15,082 nt of DNA from Treponema sp. (GTDB lineage Bacteria; Spirochaetota; Spirochaetia; Treponematales; Breznakiellaceae). Positions 1 through 6,179 of this stretch are shown here, piece after piece; position 1 is the stretch's first letter, and the number at the start of each line of letters is the position of its first letter. Where the stretch lies: contig JAISYA010000007.1 in assembly GCA_031270205.1 (NCBI GenBank), positions 1 to 15,082 on the forward strand, read 5' to 3'. The position numbers and the translations under genes are program-made. The notes under the pieces are model-generated. The model was not told the origin of the DNA and made no database searches. It worked only from the letters and a program-made list of their open reading frames with translations.

Positions 1-2
1 GC

Positions 3-32
3 TTGACCCTTTTTGCGTAAATGGAGTATGAT
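3..32 (+). promoter_or_regulatory. sigma70-like promoter of tRNA-Leu
   Basis: A -35 hexamer TTGACC (3-8) and a -10 hexamer TATGAT (27-32) are separated by 18 bp. Transcription would begin about position 39, just ahead of the mature tRNA 5' end at 42. The close fit to consensus and the position make this the likely tRNA promoter. Start-site mapping is not available, so the call is by inspection only. Confidence 0.6.
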
Positions 33-41
33 GGAACATCA

Positions 42-125
42 GCCCAGATGGTGGAATTGGTAGACACGCTGGTTTCAGGTACCAGTGCCTTCATCGGCAT
101 GGAAGTTCAAGTCTTCTTCTGGGCA
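42..125 (+). tRNA. tRNA-Leu (anticodon CAG)
   Basis: The sequence folds as a class II tRNA. The acceptor arm GCCCAGA (42-48) pairs with TCTGGGC (118-124), with discriminator A125. The anticodon stem CTGGT/ACCAG (69-73/81-85) encloses the loop TTCAGGT with anticodon CAG at 76-78. A long variable arm follows (about 86-100), then a T arm GGAAG-TTCAAGT-CTTCT (101-117). The long variable arm and A73 fit leucine identity. CCA is not encoded: the base after the discriminator begins ATG, so the 3' end must be added by nucleotidyltransferase. The gene converges with the minus-strand BMC operon. Confidence 0.95.
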
Positions 126-207
126 ATGCGCTAAGGCCTTGTGTGATAAGGGATTGACGGTTTACCGGCTGGGCGGCATAACCCCCAAAAAAGCATGAGT
201 GATGATG

Positions 208-237
208 AAAAGCGGCAGGGGATTCAGGCTGCGCCGC
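208..237 (-). terminator. candidate intrinsic terminator of the BMC operon
   Basis: On the minus strand, 7 nt after the stop codon of the shell-protein gene, GCGGCGCAG (237-229) can pair with CTGCCGC (218-212) using a 2-nt bulge. A 10-nt loop separates them and TTTT (211-208) follows. Stem strength and position fit Rho-independent termination, but the T tract is only four bases, so the call is moderate. The rest of 126-244 shows no gene I can support. Confidence 0.45.
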
Positions 238-244
238 CGCCCCA

Positions 245-793
245 TCAGCAAATTGCCTCCGCTATTTTTTTATGGGGTGAGGGAATAACCACGCTTGCCC
301 CAAGCATGCCCTGAACTTCTTCCATCCCTTCGGCGGCGCGGACAGCGGCTTCAACCGCGGCCACATCGCCTGAAAGGATCACAAAGGCCTTGCCGCCAAG
401 GCCGCGCCCCAGCCGTACCTCAATAAGGTTTACCGCCGCCGCCTTGACCGCCGCGTCCGCCGAAAGCACCGCCGCGCACATACTGTAGCTTTCCATGATT
501 CCAAGGGCGCCTACACTTTCGATCTCCGCGGCCGCGCCTATGGCCGGGGCCACCTGCTCATGGATGCCGGGAATAACAATCGAATCAACCAGCGTGGAAC
601 CGGCGGCGGCTTTTCCCGCTTCTACCGAAGAGCGCACCGCGGCCACTTCCCCTTCCACGATAACGATGTACTTTCCCGCGCAGGCGGCCTGGGCGCCGAC
701 AAGCTCCACCTCCGCAGCCTTGAGCATGGCGTCTCCGGCAAAAATCCCCAGCGGTATGGACATCGTTTCAATCATTCCCAATGCGTTTCTCAT
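245..793 (-). CDS. pduT: BMC-T trimeric microcompartment shell protein (PduT-like)
   Basis: This 182-residue protein consists of two tandem BMC domains (about residues 3-85 and 94-178). Each opens with the shell signature, GMIETMSIPLG at 6-16 and GIMESYSM at 98-105, and carries a GDVAAVEAAV-type strand-helix. Tandem-domain BMC-T proteins form pseudo-hexameric trimers that tile into the shell facets. Overall spacing matches PduT, which is known to bind a [4Fe-4S] cluster at the trimer pore through one cysteine per chain. Here Cys106 lies in the second-domain pore loop. By my recollection of PduT the ligand is Cys108, so the cysteine may be offset by two residues; Cys38 and Cys182 are the other cysteines. 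The ATG at 793 has AAAGG upstream and follows the pduS stop by 11 bp. It is the last gene of the operon, next to a PduS-like electron carrier. The BMC-T call is firm; the PduT subtype is likely. Confidence 0.88.
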   Translation of the reverse strand: MRNALGMIETMSIPLGIFAGDAMLKAAEVELVGAQAACAGKYIVIVEGEVAAVRSSVEAGKAAAGSTLVDSIVIPGIHEQVAPAIGAAAEIESVGALGIMESYSMCAAVLSADAAVKAAAVNLIEVRLGRGLGGKAFVILSGDVAAVEAAVRAAEGMEEVQGMLGASVVIPSPHKKIAEAIC

Positions 794-804
794 TCCGTTG
801 ACCT

Positions 805-2121
805 TTACGCCCTTATCGTGATGTATTCGCCGCTTACCTCGGCAACCACGCCGCTTATCGAAGCGTGAACCGCCGCGCCCAGCCCCTGCGGATTCCCGAT
901 TACTGTTCCCGCCCGCACCGGCGCGCCTTTTTTCACGGCCGGTTTGCAGGGGGCGCCGATGTGCATTTTAAGGGGGATACACACCGCTTTTACCTGCGCG
1001 ACAAACGGGACAAGCGGCGCGTCCCGGTCGTACTTTGCAAGCGAGAGCCGCGACAATAAGCGCGCCACGGGTATCTTCTTGTTGGCGATACCCGGATCCA
1101 CGCCGCCGCCGGTCTCCTTTTTGGGCTTTACCCCCTGCTCCATCAGGGCTTTCTTGAAAGCCCCCATCACAAGGGACGGGTTAAGGCCGAAGTTGCAGGC
1201 GTAGTACGTGCATATCCCGCAGTCACAGCAGCTAAAAAGGCTGTTCACGTTCCCCAGGAGCTTTCCCCGCTCCGAGGACAGGGCGCGCATCGCCTTGTGG
1301 GGAGATACCCCCAGCCCCAGAGCGGCGCGCGGGCAGATCTGCGTACACATAGAACACTGGCAGCATACCGCCTTTGCAAGTTTTGCCTGTTTTTCCATAT
1401 TGACATGCTTGTATCCAAGCATTTTGTGCCCCTTCGGCAGGGGCAGTATGCCCCCGGTGGTTTTGGTTACCGGCTCGTCAAGGCCCCCGGCCAAAAACCC
1501 CATGAGCGGTCCGCCGATGATTATCTCATAATCCATCGCGTTTCCCGTTTCAAGCCCTCCCGCCGCCTCGACAAGCGCGCCTACCGGCGTTCCGATGGGA
1601 ACCTCCACGGTTACGGGGTTTTTTACCGCCCCCGAGACGGTAACGACCTTGGTCGTTACCGGCTTTCCGTCAATCGCGTCGGCTATATTAACGAGGGTCG
1701 CCACATTGGAAACCACCGCTCCCACGTCCAGCGGGAGGCCGCCTGTGGGAACCACGCGGCCGGTTATATCGTAAACCAGGGTCTGCTCGTCGCCCGAGGG
1801 ATACGTACTTTTCATCAGGTGGAGGGAAACGCCGGTTCCCGCAACGGCTTTTTGCAGGGCCGCGACCGCCGCGCTGTAATGGCTTTTTGTCGCGATTACC
1901 AGCTTGCTCGATCCGGTATGCTCCGCCACGGCCCTCATCGCGCGGACAATGTCCGCGGCGCGGCTTTCCATGATCCGTCTGTCCGACCGGAGCAAGGGTT
2001 CACATTCCGCGCCATTTGCGATGAGGTATTCCGCTTTTACGTCGAGTTTTATGTGGGTGGGAAAGCCCGCGCCGCCGGCGCCGACAATGCCCGCTTCACA
2101 CACCCGTTCAATCAAGCCCAT
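805..2121 (-). CDS. pduS: PduS-like RnfC-family flavin/Fe-S oxidoreductase
   Basis: PduS is a flavoprotein with two [4Fe-4S] clusters, known in Pdu systems as a cobalamin reductase and thought to pass electrons to PduT. This product has the same layout. The N-terminal NuoF/RnfC-type FMN-NAD fold carries GAGGAGFPTHIKL (about 15-28) and NGAECEP (36-42). An SLBB-like region follows, then two cysteine clusters, C253-x2-C256-x2-C259-x3-C263-P and C298-x2-C301-x2-C304-x4-C309. A C-terminal barrel-sandwich-like stretch contains HIGAPCKP. I chose the ATG at 2121 (438 aa) because AGGA lies 5 nt upstream. A TTG at 2133 overlapping the pduP stop would add four residues. It lies 8 bp after pduP and 11 bp before the shell gene, so translation is probably coupled. 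No cobalamin-dependent enzyme is nearby, so its electron acceptor may not be B12. Confidence 0.88.
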   Translation of the reverse strand: MGLIERVCEAGIVGAGGAGFPTHIKLDVKAEYLIANGAECEPLLRSDRRIMESRAADIVRAMRAVAEHTGSSKLVIATKSHYSAAVAALQKAVAGTGVSLHLMKSTYPSGDEQTLVYDITGRVVPTGGLPLDVGAVVSNVATLVNIADAIDGKPVTTKVVTVSGAVKNPVTVEVPIGTPVGALVEAAGGLETGNAMDYEIIIGGPLMGFLAGGLDEPVTKTTGGILPLPKGHKMLGYKHVNMEKQAKLAKAVCCQCSMCTQICPRAALGLGVSPHKAMRALSSERGKLLGNVNSLFSCCDCGICTYYACNFGLNPSLVMGAFKKALMEQGVKPKKETGGGVDPGIANKKIPVARLLSRLSLAKYDRDAPLVPFVAQVKAVCIPLKMHIGAPCKPAVKKGAPVRAGTVIGNPQGLGAAVHASISGVVAEVSGEYITIRA

Positions 2122-2129
2122 TCCTGTCC

Positions 2130-3533
2130 TCAAACAATCCTGAAATCTCCGTACAGCACACAGCGCCGCGCCCGCGTAAAGGAATGCGCCGCCGTCAGCC
2201 CTTCACCCGTAGGGGTCGCTATCGTAAGGGTTGCGTAACCCTCGCCGTTGAAACCCAGTCCCGCGTAGGAGGGGGCGTTCTTTACAAAAATCGTGGTATT
2301 CAGCGCGCGGGCCGCATAGCTCATGTTCTTCACGTTGGTCGAGTGGATTAACGCCGAATGCCAGCGCCCCTGTTCGGCCCGTACCGCACAGGCCACCGCG
2401 TCCTCTATGTCCCTCACGCGGGCGATACCCAGTACCGGCATGAGCATTTCCGTCATGATAAACGGATGGCAGGGGTCTACCTCCGCGATCACCAGGCGCG
2501 GGTTACCGCTGAACGAAACCCCCGCGTCACGGAGTATCATCGCGGCGTCTCGCCCCACATACTTGCGGCTAATAGCATACTTGCCGTCTTTTTGCAGCAA
2601 TGTAAGCGCCAGCACTTTGTCGATATCCCCGCCCCGAATAAGGAAAGCGCCGTTTCGTATCATCGCCTCGATAAGCGAATCGGCGATACCGTCAAAGGCG
2701 AAAACTTCCTTCTCCGCAACGCAGAGTACGTTGTTGTCGAACGATGCCCCGTCGACAATGTCCTTTGCCGCCCGCTCTATAATCGCCGTATCGTCCACGA
2801 TTACCGGCGGGTTGCCGGGACCGGCCGCGATAACCTTTTTTCCCGTTTTCATCGCCGCCCGCACTACCGGTTCGCCGCCGGTAACTGAAAGCAGCGGAAC
2901 ATTTCTGTGGGTCATCAACGCCGTTCCCGTTTCCAGGGTCGGCTCCCTCACCGTGGTGATAAGGCCGGAAGGCCCGCCGGCGCCGACAATCGCCTCGTGA
3001 AGGAGGCGCATCGCTTCCTGCGACACCTTTTTCGCCGCCGGATGGGGGTTGAACACCACGGAATTTCCCGCGGCGATCATACTGATCGAGTTATTGATAA
3101 CCGTCGAAGGCGGGTTGGTGGACGGCGTAATGGAGCCGATGACGCCGAAAGGGGCCATTTCCACCAGGGTCAGACCGTTGTCGCCCGACCATGCCGTGGT
3201 ACGGAGGTCTTCGATACCGGGGGTCCTGTTCGCGGCAAGGAGGTTCTTGAGCGCCTTGTGCTCAACATGGCCGTAGCCCGTTTCCTCACGGGCCATTTCG
3301 GCGAGCTTTTGGGCGTTATCCCTCGCGGCCTGGCGCATCGCCTCAATTAAGACGCCACGCTCTTCCAGGGTCAAGCTGCAGAGTTTCCGTTGGGCTTCCA
3401 CGGCCTGAGCGACAGCCTCGTCAACGGTATCAAATAGCCATGCGCCGGCAGCCCCGGTCTGCGATACAATCCCCGTCCGGGCAAGATTTGCCACTACCTG
3501 CGCCGCAATGCCCTCTATCTCTTCCCCGGTCAA
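2130..3533 (-). CDS. pduP: CoA-acylating aldehyde dehydrogenase, microcompartment type (PduP/EutE-like)
   Basis: This NAD-dependent enzyme oxidises an aldehyde to acyl-CoA inside the microcompartment, feeding the phosphotransacylase PduL. The 467-residue product matches the family length. Catalytic Cys271 sits in FDNNVLCVAEKEV. VTGGEPVVRAAMKTGKK (218-233) and AGPGNPPVIVDD (237-248) are nucleotide-site motifs of the PduP/EutE branch, and PSTNPPSTVINNSISMI spans 137-153. The first 20 residues (MTGEEIEGIAAQVVANLART) form a probable amphipathic helix of the encapsulation-peptide type, followed by a variable linker; this is inference. The only usable start is TTG at 3533, because the upstream frame is open but has no ATG/GTG/TTG before a stop near 3600. 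It follows the pduL-like gene by 43 bp. Acetaldehyde, propionaldehyde or lactaldehyde substrates cannot be told apart from sequence. Confidence 0.92.
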   Translation of the reverse strand: MTGEEIEGIAAQVVANLARTGIVSQTGAAGAWLFDTVDEAVAQAVEAQRKLCSLTLEERGVLIEAMRQAARDNAQKLAEMAREETGYGHVEHKALKNLLAANRTPGIEDLRTTAWSGDNGLTLVEMAPFGVIGSITPSTNPPSTVINNSISMIAAGNSVVFNPHPAAKKVSQEAMRLLHEAIVGAGGPSGLITTVREPTLETGTALMTHRNVPLLSVTGGEPVVRAAMKTGKKVIAAGPGNPPVIVDDTAIIERAAKDIVDGASFDNNVLCVAEKEVFAFDGIADSLIEAMIRNGAFLIRGGDIDKVLALTLLQKDGKYAISRKYVGRDAAMILRDAGVSFSGNPRLVIAEVDPCHPFIMTEMLMPVLGIARVRDIEDAVACAVRAEQGRWHSALIHSTNVKNMSYAARALNTTIFVKNAPSYAGLGFNGEGYATLTIATPTGEGLTAAHSFTRARRCVLYGDFRIV

Positions 3534-3576
3534 TTTCCGCGCCCCTTTTTCGCGCCGATACCGGCCGCCGTCCCGC

Positions 3577-4437
3577 TTAGCCCTGCAATCTGCATATCGC
3601 TATTCCTTTCTCTTTTGCTCTGTCCGCGGCGGCCGGGCTGATAAAACCTTTGGCGGCGCAGTACAGGCTTGTTTCACCGTGAAGTATCGCCTTGTTGATA
3701 TCCTTCTCGGTTATCAGATCAAAAACATTCTTTGGATGTGTCGCGGCACGGGGCTTTGCCTCCGGCTCGCCGCGGGATTCCTCTTTCCTCTCCTCCGCCC
3801 GGCCAATCAATGCCGGAAGGATAGTCCCGAACAAAATGCCGTTCCCGTTCGCCTCGTCGGTGTCGAGGTGCACTTCAAGATCGTGTCCCTCCCCGCAGCG
3901 GACCGTAATGCCGCCGATAATGCCTGCGCGGGGAGCGGGCGTTCGTATGGAAACGACATCGCCGTTTTTCACGCCGTATGCCGCAGCCTGTCCATCCGAC
4001 ATGTGGACATGCCGTGCGGCGACGATGACCCCTTCCCCAAGTTCTACGGTTCCCGCCGGGCCCTGCAGCGTACAGCCGGGGGAACCGGCCGTATTCCCGC
4101 TCATTCGGATAAGGGGCGTAATCCCCAGGACGTAGCCGTCACTAATCGAGACTTCTACCTGGCTTACCGGCCGTTCCGGCCCCAGAACCCGCACTTTCCC
4201 GATGGAACCTTTGGGACCATGTACTGCTACGGTTTCCGCGCAGGCAAACTGGCCGGGCTGGGACAAATTCCGGTAGCGGGTCATCGCCGCCCCTTTCCCA
4301 AACAGGGTTTCAAAATCACCCCTGGAAAGGTGTACATGCCGCGCCGAAACGGCCACGGGAAGATAAAGCGCGCCCTCCCTTGCGAAGTTCGCAAGAACGA
4401 CGTTCCTTACAAGCTGTTTTAGCGTTGCTTCGTCCAT
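3577..4437 (-). CDS. pduL: PduL-type phosphotransacylase with extra C-terminal EutQ/EutT-like module
   Basis: PduL interconverts acyl-CoA and acyl phosphate, recycling CoA inside a microcompartment. The 286-residue product shows the duplicated PduL (PTAC) barrels. SARHVHLS (31-38) and AARHVHMS (140-147) carry zinc-ligand histidines and HLDTDEAN (190-197) supplies another. QPGQFAC (60-66) and PGCTLQGPAG (120-129) are also typical. Residues 1-20 look like an amphipathic encapsulation helix. Classic PduL is about 210 aa; this one continues through a charged linker (212-237) into a 45-residue module, LITEKDINKAILHGETS... (241 on), with FISPAAADRAKEKGI. That resembles the N-terminus of EutQ/EutT as I recall it. 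It is the first gene of the four-gene operon. The ATG at 4437 lacks a close Shine-Dalgarno sequence; AAGGG lies 13 nt away. Confidence 0.92.
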   Translation of the reverse strand: MDEATLKQLVRNVVLANFAREGALYLPVAVSARHVHLSRGDFETLFGKGAAMTRYRNLSQPGQFACAETVAVHGPKGSIGKVRVLGPERPVSQVEVSISDGYVLGITPLIRMSGNTAGSPGCTLQGPAGTVELGEGVIVAARHVHMSDGQAAAYGVKNGDVVSIRTPAPRAGIIGGITVRCGEGHDLEVHLDTDEANGNGILFGTILPALIGRAEERKEESRGEPEAKPRAATHPKNVFDLITEKDINKAILHGETSLYCAAKGFISPAAADRAKEKGIAICRLQG

Positions 4438-4469
4438 GCCGGTTTATGTTCCCTTACAATCGTTAATTA

Positions 4470-4498
4470 ATATTCTCATAGATAATGAGAAGCGTCAA
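4470..4498 (-). promoter_or_regulatory. possible promoter of the BMC operon
   Basis: On the minus strand TTGACG (4498-4493) is a good -35 hexamer. The -10 is poorly defined: GAATAT lies at 17-bp spacing (4475-4470), with AATATT or ATATTA one or two bases further. The position, 33-60 bp upstream of the pduL ATG and next to an AT-rich stretch, is right. An inverted repeat fills the spacer. The call is tentative because no -10 candidate is strong. Confidence 0.35.
4473..4491. promoter_or_regulatory. palindrome TTCTCAT-N5-ATGAGAA, candidate operator
   Basis: Perfect 7-bp inverted arms (4473-4479 and 4485-4491) are separated by AGATA. The element falls between the -35 and -10 of the putative minus-strand pduL promoter, where a bound repressor would block polymerase. 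No regulator gene is present in the window, so the binding protein is unknown. Confidence 0.4.
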
Positions 4499-4526
4499 GT
4501 GAATTTCACAAAAAATGCGGCAAATT

Positions 4527-4597
4527 TGTCATATTTTGTTATAATGTTGTTAAAATGCCATATTTTCATTATTTTTGTTATTATATTGCCATATTTG
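4527..4597. repeat. three TGYCATATTT direct repeats with about 30-bp phasing
   Basis: TGTCATATTTTGTTA begins at 4527, TGCCATATTTTCATTA at 4556 and TGCCATATTTGATAATA at 4587, so the starts are 29 and 31 bp apart, close to three helical turns. The middle copy sits in a near-palindrome AAAAT-GCCAT-ATTTT. They lie upstream of both divergent promoters and look like binding sites for a transcription factor. The surrounding 4500-4640 stretch is strongly AT-rich compared with the GC-rich genes and holds no gene. Confidence 0.5.
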
Positions 4598-4647
4598 ATA
4601 ATAAGTTGAAAACAGGGCTTTTTTTATGGGTTTTTCAAAAAATCGTC

Positions 4648-4676
4648 TTGACAGTATGATTACTGTTATCTATACT
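4648..4676 (+). promoter_or_regulatory. near-consensus sigma70 promoter for the transaldolase-like gene
   Basis: TTGACA (4648-4653) and TATACT (4671-4676) are separated by exactly 17 bp, close to an ideal housekeeping promoter. A start near 4683 would leave a leader of about 40 nt before the ATG at 4723. The spacer contains an imperfect palindrome, GATTAC-T-GTTATC (4658-4670). With operators overlapping the -10, the strong promoter is probably tightly regulated. Confidence 0.75.
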
Positions 4677-4709
4677 TGTATAGATAAATATTGTCTATAA
4701 TTTGTATAG
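4670..4709. promoter_or_regulatory. tandem CTATA/TATAG operator-like palindromes
   Basis: CTATAC-TT-GTATAG (4670-4683) is a perfect inverted repeat covering the -10 element. A second, CTATA-N5-TATAG (4695-4709), lies about 25 bp downstream in the leader. TTGTATAG occurs at 4676 and again at 4702, with the related TTGTCTAT at 4691. The half-sites resemble the TGT-rich operators of GntR-family regulators, though that link is inference. The placement suggests repression of the transaldolase-like gene. Confidence 0.5.
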
Positions 4710-4722
4710 CTGGAGGGAATTT

Positions 4723-6060
4723 ATGCAAACGGTAAACTATCTTGACGGCGGCGAAGGCACAGCCGGGATCAATTATACTCTGGGCGCTTTGGGGGCGGCG
4801 CCGGACGACGTAAAAGAATTTGGGCGGGCAAAGAATCTATTGATCACTGAAAAACAATTTTCAACGCTCAGGAATGTGGTTAAGCGTCTGACTTTTTCCG
4901 CCCGCTGGAAAGATATTATCAAAACATTTAACACGCCAGACAATGAAACGCCCGCCGGGTTCAGGATTGAAAGTACGCTGGAGGCCGACGGCCTGCTCAA
5001 GCTGGATATGGTCAGGGATATTTCCCGCGATAAAAACGGGGAAAAACGCCCGACAAAGATCATTTTTTCCGCCGATTCCGCCAATCCTTACGAGGTTGAG
5101 CATATAGCGCCCATGCTTGGTAATTTGACCTGCAACCCCGGCATTGTTTATGATCTTTTTATCAACAATCCAAAGGCCAATGTGGGCGGTAAATTCAAGA
5201 CCAGGGATGAGGTAATAAGCGAAATCGGGCGGATACTGGGACCGGGCTGTGACGTTAGCGTGGAACTGAACAACCCTTTTGAAAAGGATTTTGATAAAAT
5301 CCTGGAAGAATGTGAAACTTTCAAAAAAATACTCAGCGAATACCGTCTGGTGGTAAAAGTCCCGCACACAGGGCCGGTCAACGCCGGTAATGTGCATGAA
5401 TTGCTGGAAGGCGACAAGCGTTTTTCCCTCCGTTATGATCAGGGAACCACGGCCGACGCCCTGCGCGGCCACAACCTGGCCCTGAAACTGCGGGAAAACG
5501 GGTACCGCATCAACTATACCCTGATGTTTGAGCCGTATCAGACGAACATGGCGCTGCAGGCCAAACCCGCCTTTATCAACAGTTTTATCCGCCACCGGGC
5601 TAAACAGAGCGCCGCCATCAAGCAGTTTCTGGATATCCATGAACTTACCGGAGACGCCGGCTGTCTCCCGGATCTGCGGAATTATATGCTGGCCAACGAT
5701 TACCTTGCCAAAGGCGAAGAAGGGCGCGATCTGCTTGAAGTGCTGAAACTGGGCCGGGATATAGTCAAGTACCGGAACTTTGAATCGCCCTACGGAGCCG
5801 ACGGCCTTGACGGCGTTCGCCACAACCTGCGGCTTTTGCGCCAGTGCAACCTGAGGGACACCCGGCTTATCATCTGCTCAATGGAAGGTGAATACAATTA
5901 TCCCGATATTGACCGGCTCATGGCGGACAGCGAATACGCCGATGTAATCGACCGAATCGTTATAACCGCCGAACCCGCTTATCTGGCCCGCTTTACGTCA
6001 ACAAACCAGGTGGTGTCCTATCAGCGCCGTTTTATGAACGCCGCTTCCGGACAGCAGTAA
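4723..6060 (+). CDS. transaldolase-superfamily protein with N- and C-terminal extensions
   Basis: Transaldolases transfer a dihydroxyacetone unit between sugar phosphates through a lysine Schiff base; fructose-6-phosphate aldolases are close relatives. The central part of this 445-residue product keeps most of the active-site pattern: D118 (FSADSAN), T136 and N138 (LTCNPG), E181 (VSVEL), K212 as Schiff-base lysine (VVKVPHTG), and N264/T266 (INYTLMFEPYQ). The phosphate loop, usually ISPFVGR, reads INSFIRHR (285-292), so substrate binding may differ. About 110 residues precede the barrel and over 100 follow, making it longer than TalB (about 316 aa) or FSA (about 220 aa). I chose the ATG at 4723 because GGAGGG lies 5 nt upstream; a TTG at 4702 would fall inside the operator repeats. 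The gene is divergent from the BMC operon and has its own strong promoter. The family call is good; the reaction is not established. Confidence 0.8.
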   Translation: MQTVNYLDGGEGTAGINYTLGALGAAPDDVKEFGRAKNLLITEKQFSTLRNVVKRLTFSARWKDIIKTFNTPDNETPAGFRIESTLEADGLLKLDMVRDISRDKNGEKRPTKIIFSADSANPYEVEHIAPMLGNLTCNPGIVYDLFINNPKANVGGKFKTRDEVISEIGRILGPGCDVSVELNNPFEKDFDKILEECETFKKILSEYRLVVKVPHTGPVNAGNVHELLEGDKRFSLRYDQGTTADALRGHNLALKLRENGYRINYTLMFEPYQTNMALQAKPAFINSFIRHRAKQSAAIKQFLDIHELTGDAGCLPDLRNYMLANDYLAKGEEGRDLLEVLKLGRDIVKYRNFESPYGADGLDGVRHNLRLLRQCNLRDTRLIICSMEGEYNYPDIDRLMADSEYADVIDRIVITAEPAYLARFTSTNQVVSYQRRFMNAASGQQ

Positions 6061-6150
6061 CCCGTATCATAGTGTTAAAATCATGGAAGATATGGATATT
6101 ACGGTCCAAATTGTATAACGGCGCCCTCTCGCCGCTCCGGCGCGCTGTCC

Positions 6151-6179
6151 TTGCATAAGTTTTTCCCTTTCGATAAAAT
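6151..6179 (+). promoter_or_regulatory. possible promoter for secG and the downstream operon
   Basis: TTGCAT (6151-6156) and TAAAAT (6174-6179) are separated by 17 bp. The -10 matches consensus at 5 of 6 positions, while the -35 is weaker. It lies in the 187-bp gap between the transaldolase-like gene and secG and is the only plausible promoter I see there. No clear terminator for the upstream gene is visible in 6061-6150. Confidence 0.45.

Noticed and set aside
42..125. tRNA-Leu as an attachment site for an integrated element carrying the BMC genes.
   Set aside because: No integrase, no duplicated tRNA 3' end and no sharp base-composition change is visible within the window.
195..311. Short plus-strand ORF (38 aa, MSDDEKRQ...) after a promoter-like TTGACG-17-CATAAC at 154-182.
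   Set aside because: It has no Shine-Dalgarno site, overlaps the 3' end of the shell-protein gene antisense, and shows no recognisable protein pattern.
1297..2238. Long open plus-strand frame (313 codons) opposite pduS.
   Set aside because: It is antisense to a gene with clear FMN and Fe-S motifs; the openness is a by-product of GC-rich codon use. The translation is Arg/His/Gly-rich with no family pattern.
4438..4722. Looked for a cobalamin riboswitch or other leader RNA upstream of the BMC operon.
   Set aside because: I see no B12-box-like conserved stretch and the leader to pduL is short; the region reads as promoter and operator DNA.
4861..5823. Minus-strand open frame (320 codons) opposite the transaldolase-like gene.
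   Set aside because: It is the complement of conserved active-site codons on the plus strand and lacks a ribosome site or any recognisable motif.
6119..6148. GC-rich inverted segments GCGCC/GGCGC after the transaldolase-like gene as a terminator.
   Set aside because: The stem is only about 5 bp with a 13-nt loop and no T tract follows.
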